DNA of 64,000 bases from assembly GCF_004022485.1 (NCBI RefSeq), contig NZ_CP034951.1:372001-436000 (forward strand), read 5' to 3'. Under the pieces are notes generated by a model that saw nothing but the letters and a program-made list of their open reading frames with translations, was not told the DNA's origin and made no database searches. Source of the DNA: Aequorivita sp. H23M31 (GTDB taxonomy: Bacteria > Bacteroidota > Bacteroidia > Flavobacteriales > Flavobacteriaceae). Made by a program: the position numbers and the translations under genes. Shown piece after piece: positions 45,400 through 53,616 of this stretch; positions within the stretch are counted from its first letter, which is position 1; each line of letters opens with the position of its first letter.

Positions 45400-46899
45400 A
45401 TGAGTAATCAAATATTATTACAAATAGCGCAGTATTTAGATATATCCCCTACAGATTTTAAAATAGCCCAAGAACGATTTAATGCAGTTAAAAATTGGAT
45501 TGAAAATGGAGTATATAAATCTGGTTATTCACCCTATGTTTATTTACAAGGCTCATTTAGGCTTGGCACAGTTGTAAGGCCTTATCATAAAGATAGAGAT
45601 GGAAATTTTGATATTGATCAAGTGTGTGAATTGACAAAATACAGTGAATCAAAATCTTCAGAAATTCTAAAAAATGACATTGGAAATAGATTAAAAGAAA
45701 ATATTGATTATAAAAGAATGTTAGATGTTGAAGGTAAAAGGTGTTGGACATTAAATTATGCCTCTGAAAATAACCGCCCAGGTTTTCATATTGATATTTT
45801 ACCAGCTTTAAAAGCTGATGAAGGTTCAATACATAATATAGAAATAACACATAAGGAAAATAAAATTTATACTTGGTCTACAAGTAATCCTCAAGGTTAT
45901 TATTTATGGTTTAAATCTAAAAATGCCTATTCTTCTGACTTTATAGAATCTCAAAGAAGCACTATTTTCAATGCTAACAAAGAATTGTATGAGAGACAAG
46001 AAAACGTTCCTAAGCAGCTCTTCAGGACCTCATTACAACGTGCAATTCAAATTATGAAAAGACATAGAGATGTCCATTTTGTATATAAGGATTTTAAACC
46101 TATATCAATAATTATTACAACTCTTGCAACACAAGTACATACACGAAATAATATTATTGAAATAATTAAGGAGTTTATAGACTATGTATTAAGTAGAAAC
46201 GAATTTTTAATAAAGAATGGGTATTTAAGTAAAGATGACATACTGGATTATTCAAATTGTAAATGGTCGATACATAATCCTGTTGATTACTCTAGACCGG
46301 AGAGTGAAAAAGAAAATTTTGCTGACCGCTGGAATTTGGAGCCCGAATTAGCAAATTCTTTTTTTGAATGGGTGCAGCAATTAAAAAGGGATTTAAAAAG
46401 TTTTGAGAAAAGTGGGCTTTCTGATAATCTAAATTTAAAAACTAAATCTTTTGGTACAGGAGATAGAATAGATAAAATTTTAATAGAAGAAACAGAAAAG
46501 ATATTAGAAAATGGGGTTGGTTTGTTTTCTTCTAATAATAGAGAACTACTTGATTTAATTCATCTAGGAATTGAAGGAAAAACAGAATGGGAACCAATAA
46601 TAGAATTAGCTAAAAGTTACTATTCCAAAGCGGATGAAGGAGAAAGTAAAGATATAGCTAAAGTTAACTATTATCAAATCTTCAGACACAAAGGACATAT
46701 ATTTTCACAAGAAGCGAGAAATGATATAGAAGATGTTTTAAGAAGGAATAAAGATTCTTCCTCGTTCGTTCTTTGCTGTAATCTTCTATTAGGCTCTGCT
46801 ACGCAAGACATGATAAAAAATTGTATGGCTGAATTTAATTATGAAAATATTTTAGAATGGCCAATTTTACGTTTGCATAAACTTCCCTTTTTGCTATAG
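45400..46899 (+). CDS. SMODS/CD-NTase nucleotidyltransferase (CBASS)
   Basis: 499 residues. cGAS/DncV-like nucleotidyltransferase with GS motif at Gly51-Ser52 (GSFRLGT), metal-binding Asp71 and Asp73 (NFDIDQV) and a third Asp131 (FHIDILPAL). It is expected to make a cyclic oligonucleotide on phage infection that activates the membrane effector upstream (213-bp gap). C-terminal region helical. Product nucleotide unknown. No Cap2/Cap3 or HORMA/TRIP13 genes are present, so this is a minimal two-gene type I-like layout. Very AT-rich, transferred DNA likely. Confidence 0.9.
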   Translation: MSNQILLQIAQYLDISPTDFKIAQERFNAVKNWIENGVYKSGYSPYVYLQGSFRLGTVVRPYHKDRDGNFDIDQVCELTKYSESKSSEILKNDIGNRLKENIDYKRMLDVEGKRCWTLNYASENNRPGFHIDILPALKADEGSIHNIEITHKENKIYTWSTSNPQGYYLWFKSKNAYSSDFIESQRSTIFNANKELYERQENVPKQLFRTSLQRAIQIMKRHRDVHFVYKDFKPISIIITTLATQVHTRNNIIEIIKEFIDYVLSRNEFLIKNGYLSKDDILDYSNCKWSIHNPVDYSRPESEKENFADRWNLEPELANSFFEWVQQLKRDLKSFEKSGLSDNLNLKTKSFGTGDRIDKILIEETEKILENGVGLFSSNNRELLDLIHLGIEGKTEWEPIIELAKSYYSKADEGESKDIAKVNYYQIFRHKGHIFSQEARNDIEDVLRRNKDSSSFVLCCNLLLGSATQDMIKNCMAEFNYENILEWPILRLHKLPFLL

Positions 46900-46911
46900 G
46901 CCCTGCTAGTG

Positions 46912-47090
46912 CCCCGCTCCGCCCAATTGCATCGCGTGGTTTCCCAAGCTATAATGCAGTAACCTCTTTCACAAACACTTACTTTTATTCAACTTAGTAT
47001 ATGTCTTTTTGCCCGTAAGTAAACTAATCCGCTTTATGATCGAGTTGGAATGGAACGCAATACTCCCAAAGTCTCGGGAGCGCACCAGCA
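46912..47090. repeat. family-B hairpin element B2
   Basis: Begins CCCCGCTCC 12 bp after the CD-NTase stop and ends CGCACCAGC. The left hairpin is degraded (CAATTGCATCGCG) and the right one carries CTCCCAAAGTCTCGGGAG instead of the usual CGCGATAAAATCGCG. It has the longer 180-bp spacer form with CAGTAACC and CACAAACACTTA. Confidence 0.8.
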
Positions 47091-47157
47091 ACGGGTTTCT
47101 CCGAGAATGTCATAAGGCTTTAAAAACAGAGTAACAGTAGCTTTAAAGGATATGAAG

Positions 47158-47390
47158 ATGGAAGCCAACATAGGAAACTTATATAAGCATGTAGTCTTCT
47201 TGACCTCCATATTCCCTTATCGAAACTATAAAAACATTCAAATTCTTCAAAAAGTTGCAGCTTATATCGAGACGGAATTGAAGGAAATTGGTTTGACAAC
47301 AACGAGACAACAATGGGAAGCTAAAGGGAATATATACGAAAACATTATCGCGCAATATTAACCCCATAAAACAAAACGCTTCATTATTGG
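47158..47390 (+). pseudogene. truncated 5' copy of the M28 peptidase
   Basis: Encodes MEANIGNLYKHVVFL through KGNIYENIIAQY, about 85% identical to residues 1-67 of the protein at 36346, then a stop. Homology continues for some 30 bp (AAAACGCTTCATTATTGG) and breaks off exactly where hairpin element B3 starts. The zinc ligands are absent. Confidence 0.9.
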
Positions 47391-47391
47391 C

Positions 47392-47560
47392 CCCCGCTCC
47401 CGCGCGATTGCATCGCGTGGTTTCCCAAGCATTAATGCGGTAACCGCTTTCACAAACACTTACCCTAATTTATCTTGGTATATATTTTTTTGTCCTAATT
47501 AAACTATTCCGCTTTATAGTTAAGCTGGTAAGGAACGCGATAAAATCGCGCACCAGCGGG
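47392..47560. repeat. family-B hairpin element B3
   Basis: Full, near-ideal element of about 170 bp: CCCGCTCCCGCGCGATTGCA at the left, CGCGATAAAATCGCGCACCA, then GCGGG at the right. Same interior as B2 and B4 (GTAACCGCTTTCACAAACAC). Confidence 0.92.
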
Positions 47561-47573
47561 GACTAGGACAATT

Positions 47574-47613
47574 AAAAATGAGGTTAGACTTTAAAAAGTT
47601 TAACCTCATTTTC
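47574..47613. terminator. terminator downstream of the lipoprotein gene
   Basis: 12-bp stem AAAATGAGGTTA / TAACCTCATTTT with an AT-rich loop. With T-rich ends on both strands it can act in both directions. It lies 25 bp after the minus-strand stop. Confidence 0.85.
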
Positions 47614-47637
47614 TACTTCGTCGCTGAATACGGCCGT

Positions 47638-48480
47638 TTAATGCTTAAATTTTTCATTTACTTTCGGATATCGAATATAAAACTTATCTGGAGAGACATC
47701 TTTAAAATACTTTCTCTTAGTAACACTTTTCTCACCACAATATTCAGAGCCTTTAGATTCTATTATTTCTCCTTCAGGATAGTTGGTAACTTCTGTAACA
47801 TAAAATTCATTTACAAACTTAATAGGTTCTGCTGACCGACCAACCGTATATGAAATTCTGTTACTAAATACTATTGGGCTATCTACTTTTGAGAAAGATT
47901 TAGTTTTAATCTGACTTTTTGTTGGATATTTAAATAGATCACAGTCTCTATAAAGTCTTTCGTTTATACTGTATTCTGAGATAAATTTAGATGTTTTTGC
48001 TGGTATGTGGAGTACGTTCTGCTCATAATACGCAGTTGAATATCCAGATGACGATACCTGTCCAGTGCTAGCGGAGGCTTCGATAATATTATTTTGAATA
48101 AGATTTAAATAATTAATTCCAGTTACACTTTTAGAAGTACTTATAGATTTTGAAGAAGTTGCTCCTGAACTTGCAGATTTGGTAAAAATTCTTTTTTTGT
48201 AATAATCGTGAGCAACTCCATTTACGATAAAAAAGCTTTCCTCTAGATTCACAAATATTTCTTCGTTAGTCTTATTGTAAAACTCAAATCCCACATCTCC
48301 ACCGTCGCCCCATAAATTATATGACACCTTGCAATTATCATCTTCATATACTAAATTAGAATCCGTTGTTGTGAAATTGTCAATTGGTTTCGCTTTATAA
48401 ACCTGATAATAAGTGGTGGTACAAGATGTTAACAATAGAGCGAAAAAGGCAAATGCAATTGTTTTTGTAATTGTTTTCAT
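47638..48480 (-). CDS. hypothetical lipoprotein
   Basis: 280 residues. Lipoprotein signal with lipobox LTSC (Cys20). The mature part is beta-rich; a Ser-rich linker (SASSGATSSKSISTSKS) sits at about 121-137. Aromatic and charged strands follow (FYIRYPKVNEKF at the end). No recognised domain. Codon use is like the flanking core genes rather than the AT-rich CBASS module. Confidence 0.75.
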   Translation of the reverse strand: MKTITKTIAFAFFALLLTSCTTTYYQVYKAKPIDNFTTTDSNLVYEDDNCKVSYNLWGDGGDVGFEFYNKTNEEIFVNLEESFFIVNGVAHDYYKKRIFTKSASSGATSSKSISTSKSVTGINYLNLIQNNIIEASASTGQVSSSGYSTAYYEQNVLHIPAKTSKFISEYSINERLYRDCDLFKYPTKSQIKTKSFSKVDSPIVFSNRISYTVGRSAEPIKFVNEFYVTEVTNYPEGEIIESKGSEYCGEKSVTKRKYFKDVSPDKFYIRYPKVNEKFKH

Positions 48481-48642
48481 GGTTTTGATTGTTTAATATT
48501 AGAATTTAATTTTGGGTCATCATTTAGCGAAAAGTAATCGCTTATAAGGTTATTCGACAAACGTAATAGATTTATGACTGGGATCTTTACGGCTATCCGT
48601 AAGCTGCGGTTTTATTTGTTATACTGTTTTTGTTTTCTTAAT

Positions 48643-48823
48643 CCCCACTCCCGCGCTCCCGAAGTCCCGGGAGCATCGCGTGGTTTCCCATGCTCTAATG
48701 CAGTAACCGCTTTCAATCACTTATCTTTATTTACTTCGGTATCCGATATTGTAGTATTCCATTAATTTAGTTGAGTCAGAAAGGAACGCGATGCTCCCGA
48801 AGATTAGGGGAGCGCACCAGCGG
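48643..48823. repeat. family-B hairpin element B4
   Basis: Left part CCCGCGCTCCCG then GGGAGCATCGCGTGG, right part GGAACGCGATGCTCCCG then GGGAGCGCACCAGCGG. Here the short hairpins are enlarged by GCTCCCGA/TCGGGAGC-type inserts, as partly in B2. It lies 76 bp upstream of RAYT2. Confidence 0.85.
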
Positions 48824-48898
48824 CGCAACTTAGTAAGCATTGCATGCCTTTCAGTATCTTTAAATTCTGAAATTCTAAAAAACAATTATCTTTAGAAT

Positions 48899-49462
48899 AT
48901 GAGTCGCAATTATAAATTTCATAATCCGGAAGGGCTTTATTTTGTGAGCTTTGCAGTTGTAGAATGGCTTGATGTTTTTACTCGCAATGAGTACAAGGAT
49001 ATTCTATTGCAAAGTCTTTCGTTTTGCCAAAAGGAGAAGGGAATGGAGATAATAGCGTGGTGTATTATGACGAACCATGTCCACTTGGTTTTTAGAAGTG
49101 TAAGGGGTCAGCATCCGTCGCTTCTATTAGGAGATTTTAAACGCTTTACTAGTAAAACAGTAGTAAAAGCTATACAAGAGAACCCAAGAGATAGTCGAAA
49201 GGAATTTCTATTGGAGCAATTTAAAAAAGCTGCGGCAAAATCATCCAATGTGAATGAATATCAGTTTTGGAGACACGATAATAAGCCTATTGAATTGTGG
49301 AGCAATAAAGTTATTTGGGAGAAGATCAGCTACGTTCACAATAATCCAGTAGAAGCCGGTTTGGTTTATAGAGCTCAAGATTATGTTTATAGCAGTGCTT
49401 CAGATTATGCAGATGAGAAGGGTTTATTGGATGATATTGTAGTATTCCGATATTATGGCTGA
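48899..49462 (+). CDS. REP-associated tyrosine transposase (RAYT2)
   Basis: 187 residues. Same architecture as RAYT1: starts MSRNYKFHNP, HuH motif His60-Val-His62 in MTNHVHLVF, candidate tyrosines Tyr121 (NEYQFWR) and Tyr145 (ISYVHNNPV). The leader TATCTTTAGAATATG places the -7-like box unusually near the ATG. Flanked by family-B hairpins, which differ in stem sequence from the family-A hairpins next to RAYT1. This is what one expects if each enzyme acts on its own hairpin family. Confidence 0.92.
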   Translation: MSRNYKFHNPEGLYFVSFAVVEWLDVFTRNEYKDILLQSLSFCQKEKGMEIIAWCIMTNHVHLVFRSVRGQHPSLLLGDFKRFTSKTVVKAIQENPRDSRKEFLLEQFKKAAAKSSNVNEYQFWRHDNKPIELWSNKVIWEKISYVHNNPVEAGLVYRAQDYVYSSASDYADEKGLLDDIVVFRYYG

Positions 49463-49498
49463 AAAGGAAATATGGCAATTAAAAAAGAATTGGACAGG

Positions 49499-49525
49499 GT
49501 ACGCGATAAAATCGCGCACCAGCGG
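49499..49525. repeat. family-B right half element B5
   Basis: GTACGCGATAAAATCGCGCA then CCAGCGG. Only the right hairpin is present. Confidence 0.85.
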
Positions 49526-49707
49526 CGTGAAACAAATTCCTTGATGAGAGTACTTTGAATCTTCGTACCTTTTCAAACTTATAAAAACTAAACTTAACTT
49601 CCTCGTCTATAATAGGAAATGGTTATACGCTAGACGATATGAACATAAAACTTCATTATCTTCTAAAATTTCCCACCTCGTGCTGAAAATTAAATAATTC
49701 GTAAACT

Positions 49708-50394
49708 ATGAAACCCATACGCTTTATTATACTCTGTATCGCTACCTTGAATGTTCTTAACGGATGCGCCCAAAAATCAACTAATACAAACAATAATATG
49801 AAAATGGAAATCTTTGAGGCCGCTAAAAACAACGATCTCGAAAAACTGCAAGACCTCTTGAACAAAGGGATTGAAATCGACGTGAGGGATTCAGAACAAA
49901 GAACGGCCTTGATGTGGGCCACCTACGAAAATAATGTGGAAGCAGCGAAACTGCTAATAAAAGCTGGAGCTAATGTAAATGCGCAGGATAATCGATTGGA
50001 AAGCCCAGTGCTACACTCAGGCGCATTAGGATATCTAGAAATTCTCAAGGCCTGTCTCGCTACCGGTAAAGTTGATCACATGATATTGAATCGATATGGT
50101 GGTACTGCACTTATTCCTGCCTGTGAAAGAGGGCATACGGAGGTTGTGCAGGAATTATTGAAAATAGATGACTATCCCATCGATCATATCAACAACCTGA
50201 CCTGGACGGCTTTAATGGAAGCTATTGTTCTTGGTAACGGAGGTGAAACACATACGCACATTGTTCAGTTGTTGGTAAATGCAGGCTGTAATGTTAACAT
50301 TCCGGATAAGGATGGCATTAGTCCGCTTCAGCACGCAAAAAAAAGTGGGTATAAGGAGATTAAAGCAATTTTAGAAAAGGCAGGGGCCAACTGA
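49708..50394 (+). CDS. ankyrin-repeat lipoprotein
   Basis: 228 residues. Lipoprotein-like signal with Cys20 (VLNGC). Residues about 35-225 hold five ankyrin repeats (for example QRTALMWATYENNVEAAKLL, then IKAGANVN; and DGISPLQHAKKSGYKEIKAI). Periplasmic ankyrin proteins bind other proteins; some protect against oxidants or act as immunity factors. No partner gene is obvious here. Confidence 0.9.
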   Translation: MKPIRFIILCIATLNVLNGCAQKSTNTNNNMKMEIFEAAKNNDLEKLQDLLNKGIEIDVRDSEQRTALMWATYENNVEAAKLLIKAGANVNAQDNRLESPVLHSGALGYLEILKACLATGKVDHMILNRYGGTALIPACERGHTEVVQELLKIDDYPIDHINNLTWTALMEAIVLGNGGETHTHIVQLLVNAGCNVNIPDKDGISPLQHAKKSGYKEIKAILEKAGAN

Positions 50395-50420
50395 AATTTC
50401 ATAAACTTATAAAAACATCT

Positions 50421-50446
50421 GCTTCCGCGCGATTGCATCGCGTGGG
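50421..50446. repeat. family-B left half element B6
   Basis: GCTTCCGCGCGATTGCATCG then CGTGGG: the left hairpin alone, between the ankyrin and acyl-CoA dehydrogenase genes. Confidence 0.85.
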
Positions 50447-50560
50447 TCCTTACACTTCAAATTAATAACTCCTTTTTGAACACCAATCTTGCCCAATTTG
50501 TTGCCTGTCCCAATTCCCTTAAATTATCTGTATATTTATAGGAACCAAATTTTCTTTCCA

Positions 50561-51724
50561 ATGCTCCAAAACATCCTCTTAACCCGCGAAATATACGCTT
50601 CCGAAGAACATAACATGATGCGGGAAATGATCCGGGATTTTATTCACAATGAAATCCTTCCTCAAACTGATAAATGGGAAAAAAATGGAATGGTAAGCCG
50701 GGAAATCTGGGAACGGGCGGGCGAGTTGGGGTTACTTTGCATTGATATGCCCGAGAAATACGGTGGGAGTGGTCTGGATTTTAGCTTTAACGCCTTGTTT
50801 ATTGAAGAGTTGGGCAAAAAAGCGGTTAGCGGACCAGGGTTTTCATTACATACGGATATTGTTGCTCCCTATCTTTTAAAGTACGGCACAGAAGAGCAAA
50901 AGCAAAAATATCTGCCTCAAATGGCGTTGGGAAAGTTGATAACTTCCATTGGGATGACCGAGCCAAATTGTGGTAGCGACCTCAGGGCAATCACAACTTC
51001 TGCAGTAGATAAAGGAGATCATTATTTGGTTAATGGACAAAAAACCTTTATCACAAACGGATTTATGTGCGATATGTCAATAGTTGCTGTAAAAACCAAT
51101 GTAGGTACAGAAGAAGAGGGTGTATCCTTATTAATAATGGAAAGTGCTTGGGATGGTTTTGACAAAGGAGTTCCTTTCAAAAAAATAGGAATGAAAGCCC
51201 AAGACACCTGCGAATTGTTTTTTGACAATGTAAAAGTTCCCAAGGGAAACTTACTGGGTAAAGAAGGAAAAGGCTTTAAAATAATGATGACCGAATTGGC
51301 CAGGGAGCGGCTAACTGTTGCGCTTAATGCCATTGGCGGGGCAGAGGGGGCCATTGAAAATACTATTGAATATACTTCTACCCGTACTGCATTTAAACAA
51401 CCGATTGCTGCCTTTCAAAATACTCAATTTAAACTGGCAGAATGTGCCACTCAATTACAGCTCCATCAGGCTTTTCTGGATCGCTGTACCCAATTATTAT
51501 CAGAAGATAAACTCACTGCGGAAAGTGCTTCCATGGCAAAGTATTCCGCCACGGAAATGCACAGTAGGGTAGTGGATGAATGCCTGCAACTCTTTGGAGG
51601 ATATGGATATATGTGGGATTACCCAATTGCACGGATGTATGCGGACAATCGAGTGGCTAGAATTTATGCGGGAACGAATGAGATTATGAAGCTGTTAATT
51701 GCGAGGGGGCTTTTTAGGGAATAG
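50561..51724 (+). CDS. acyl-CoA dehydrogenase
   Basis: 387 residues from ATG 50561 (the frame extends 24 codons further up but without a family match). Family marks: IGMTEPNCGSDLRAI (FAD/substrate contacts), FITNGFMCDM, LARERLTVAL, FGGYGYMWDYPIARMYAD and the C-terminal IYAGTNEIMKLLIAR with the catalytic Glu region. Oxidises acyl-CoA to trans-2-enoyl-CoA with FAD. Chain-length preference unknown. Transcribed alone. Confidence 0.95.
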   Translation: MLQNILLTREIYASEEHNMMREMIRDFIHNEILPQTDKWEKNGMVSREIWERAGELGLLCIDMPEKYGGSGLDFSFNALFIEELGKKAVSGPGFSLHTDIVAPYLLKYGTEEQKQKYLPQMALGKLITSIGMTEPNCGSDLRAITTSAVDKGDHYLVNGQKTFITNGFMCDMSIVAVKTNVGTEEEGVSLLIMESAWDGFDKGVPFKKIGMKAQDTCELFFDNVKVPKGNLLGKEGKGFKIMMTELARERLTVALNAIGGAEGAIENTIEYTSTRTAFKQPIAAFQNTQFKLAECATQLQLHQAFLDRCTQLLSEDKLTAESASMAKYSATEMHSRVVDECLQLFGGYGYMWDYPIARMYADNRVARIYAGTNEIMKLLIARGLFRE

Positions 51725-51795
51725 GTTTCAGTAATTCAGTAAGTCAGTGAATCAGTAATCAGTAATCAGTAGGCAGTATTTGGTAGTTGGTAGTG
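51725..51795. repeat. TCAGTAA-type simple repeats left of the IS3
   Basis: Runs of (A/G)TCAGTA and TAGTTGG, the same kind of DNA as right of the element, so the IS3 split a single repeat tract. Confidence 0.7.
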
Positions 51796-51831
51796 GAATG
51801 AACATCCCTAATTAGTGTTGACCGTTTTTAG

Positions 51832-52674
51832 TTAATTTTCATTGTTAAAAATAGTCATCAATTTTCTTTGTTGAGGCCTCAACAAAGAAAATTGATTTAT
51901 GAACTTTTCAGGGCTCATTCTGTCGTTATTGTTATGTAATCTTTTATTGTTATAATTCCTTACGGCTTTTGCCATCATTCTTTTTAATTGACCGAAGTCT
52001 TTAGGTTTCCAATGATCCAGATATTCCTCTTTTATGGTTCTGTTGATACGCTCGGCAAAGGCATTGTCCTGTGCGGAGAGTGCCATACTTATTTTACTTC
52101 CATTGTTCTCTAGAAGGTCTATATACTCTTTGTAAGTATATTGACTCCCTCTGTCACTATGGTGTATCAATGGAGCTTCGTTTTCACTCAATGCCATATT
52201 TAAAGCATCCATATTTGCCTGGGCTCTCATGTTGTCAGACACCTTATAGCCTACAATCTTCTTGGTATAGACATCTATTATAAATACAGCGTAATAATGC
52301 CTATGGCCAATGGGTATATAGGTAATATCGGATTGCCATACCATTGACGGATGGTCAATTTCCATTCCTTTTATAAGATTGGGATAATAGATCTTTGAAG
52401 CGATGGTTGTCCTTCTATAGTTCTTTTTACGCTTCAATCGATATCCCAGTTCCATCATAAGTTCTATAAACCGATCCCTTCCCATAAAGTCGGGCTTAAG
52501 TGTATAGTACATTTTCTCCACCCCACAACCTGGATGGTCCTCCCGCAGTTCGTCTGCTTCAAGAACCAGCTGTGCTGTTTTGTTATCAAAGATCTTTTGC
52601 CTGGTGTCATACTGGGCAACGGCCTGCTTGCTCAGACCAGCTTCTTTATAAAGACTGTTCAGGGAAAAACTCAT
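51832..52674 (-). CDS. IS3-family transposase OrfB (rve DDE integrase)
   Basis: 280 residues. HTH_21-like start, then an rve integrase core: WQSDITYI (Asp), HHSDRGSQYT (Asp), and DNAFAERINRTIKEEY (Glu). It lies in the -1 frame relative to OrfA with a 4-bp overlap (ATGA). The A6 run before the overlap would allow programmed -1 frameshifting to make OrfAB. Confidence 0.95.
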   Translation of the reverse strand: MSFSLNSLYKEAGLSKQAVAQYDTRQKIFDNKTAQLVLEADELREDHPGCGVEKMYYTLKPDFMGRDRFIELMMELGYRLKRKKNYRRTTIASKIYYPNLIKGMEIDHPSMVWQSDITYIPIGHRHYYAVFIIDVYTKKIVGYKVSDNMRAQANMDALNMALSENEAPLIHHSDRGSQYTYKEYIDLLENNGSKISMALSAQDNAFAERINRTIKEEYLDHWKPKDFGQLKRMMAKAVRNYNNKRLHNNNDRMSPEKFINQFSLLRPQQRKLMTIFNNEN

Positions 52675-53069
52675 TTTTTGTTTGTTTTCCCGGAACCAGT
52701 TGATTGTGGGGTGCCGAAGTTTTTTTTAATGTCGATGTCAAGTTCATCCTTGGCGATCTCCATCATCTTCTCAAGATAATCGATCATTATCTGCTTTCTG
52801 CCCACAGTGCGCTCAAGCTCCTTTACACGGGCCTCGAGCTCCTTCATTTTTTGGTTGCTGCTGTCTTTCATCTCTATAATTCTAAATCCTTGTTCGTTAA
52901 AGGTAGAGAATTTGTAGATCCAACCATAGATCGTAGGGTTTGCAACCCCATGGAGCTTCTCTAATTGGGGTACGCTAAACTTACCACTCTCAAAATCTGC
53001 AACAATCCTTTTCTTAAATTCAATTGAGTATTTACGCTGCTTGCGAATACTTCGTACATTTGCTTTCAT
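52671..53069 (-). CDS. IS3-family OrfA (HTH DNA-binding protein)
   Basis: 132 residues. N-terminal helix-turn-helix (YSIEFKKRIVADFESGK, VANPTIYGWIYKF) binds the element ends. A leucine-zipper-like coiled coil follows (MKELEARVKELERTVG). Ends ...GKTNKK at AAC-AAA-AAA-TGA, a plausible slippery site. Confidence 0.93.
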   Translation of the reverse strand: MKANVRSIRKQRKYSIEFKKRIVADFESGKFSVPQLEKLHGVANPTIYGWIYKFSTFNEQGFRIIEMKDSSNQKMKELEARVKELERTVGRKQIMIDYLEKMMEIAKDELDIDIKKNFGTPQSTGSGKTNKK

Positions 53070-53116
53070 AGTTTTCCACTCTTTAAGTGGTCAACCTATA
53101 TCAGGGACGTACAGAA

Positions 53117-53616
53117 ATTAATGTTCAGTGCTCAGTGGTCAGTGGTCAGTAGTCAGTAGTCAGTAAAAAAGTGGCAGTTTGCAGTTTGCAGTAGTTGCAT
53201 AACGCTAGTTCCCTCATAACTCATAACTCTTAAAAAGTGCTCAGTGCTCAGTGGTCAGTGGTCAGTAAAAAAGTGGCAGTTTGCAGTTTGCAGTAGTTGC
53301 ATAACGCTAGTTCCCTCATAACTCATAACTCATAACTCATAACTCTTAAAAAGTGCTCAGTGGTCAGTGGTCAGTAAGAAAGTGGCAGTTTCCAGTTGCA
53401 GTTGGCACTAAAATCATAACTCTGAACTCATAACTCATAACTCTTAAAAAGTGCTCAGTGCTCAGTGGTCAGTGGTCAGTAAAAAAGTGGCAGTTTCCAG
53501 TTGCAGTTGGCACTAAAATCATAACTCTGAACTCATAACTCATAACTTTTAACTGGTAGTAGTTAATGGTTTTTAAACTTGGAACGTGAAACGGCTAACC
53601 CGAAACAAACCCTTCT
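53117..53616. repeat. long tandem repeat of about 95-118 bp, four units
   Basis: Each unit runs GTGCTCAGTGGTCAGTGGTC, then AGTAAAAAAGTGGCAGTTT, then CATAACTCATAACTCTTAAA. Units 1-2 carry GTTGCATAACGCTAG in the middle, units 3-4 TTGGCACTAAAATC, so two unit types alternate by pairs. No gene in this stretch. Confidence 0.88.

Larger units (their letters stand above)
48643..49525. mobile_element. RAYT2 unit with family-B hairpins
   Basis: Element B4, the RAYT2 gene and the right half element B5. The layout mirrors the RAYT1/family-A unit. No bracketing direct repeat was found here. Confidence 0.65.
51799..53113. mobile_element. IS3-family insertion sequence with 3-bp target duplication
   Basis: 1315 bp. 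Ends TGAACATCCCTAATTAGTG and, inverted, TGTACGTCCCTGATATAGG, continuing into a shared GTTGACC. The outermost bases are TG...CA. A GAA direct repeat flanks it on both sides (51796-51798 and 53114-53116), a target duplication of the size expected for IS3. Both ORFs are intact. Confidence 0.92.

Noticed and set aside
53117..53560. Long tandem repeat considered as CRISPR
   Set aside because: The whole unit repeats without unique spacers.
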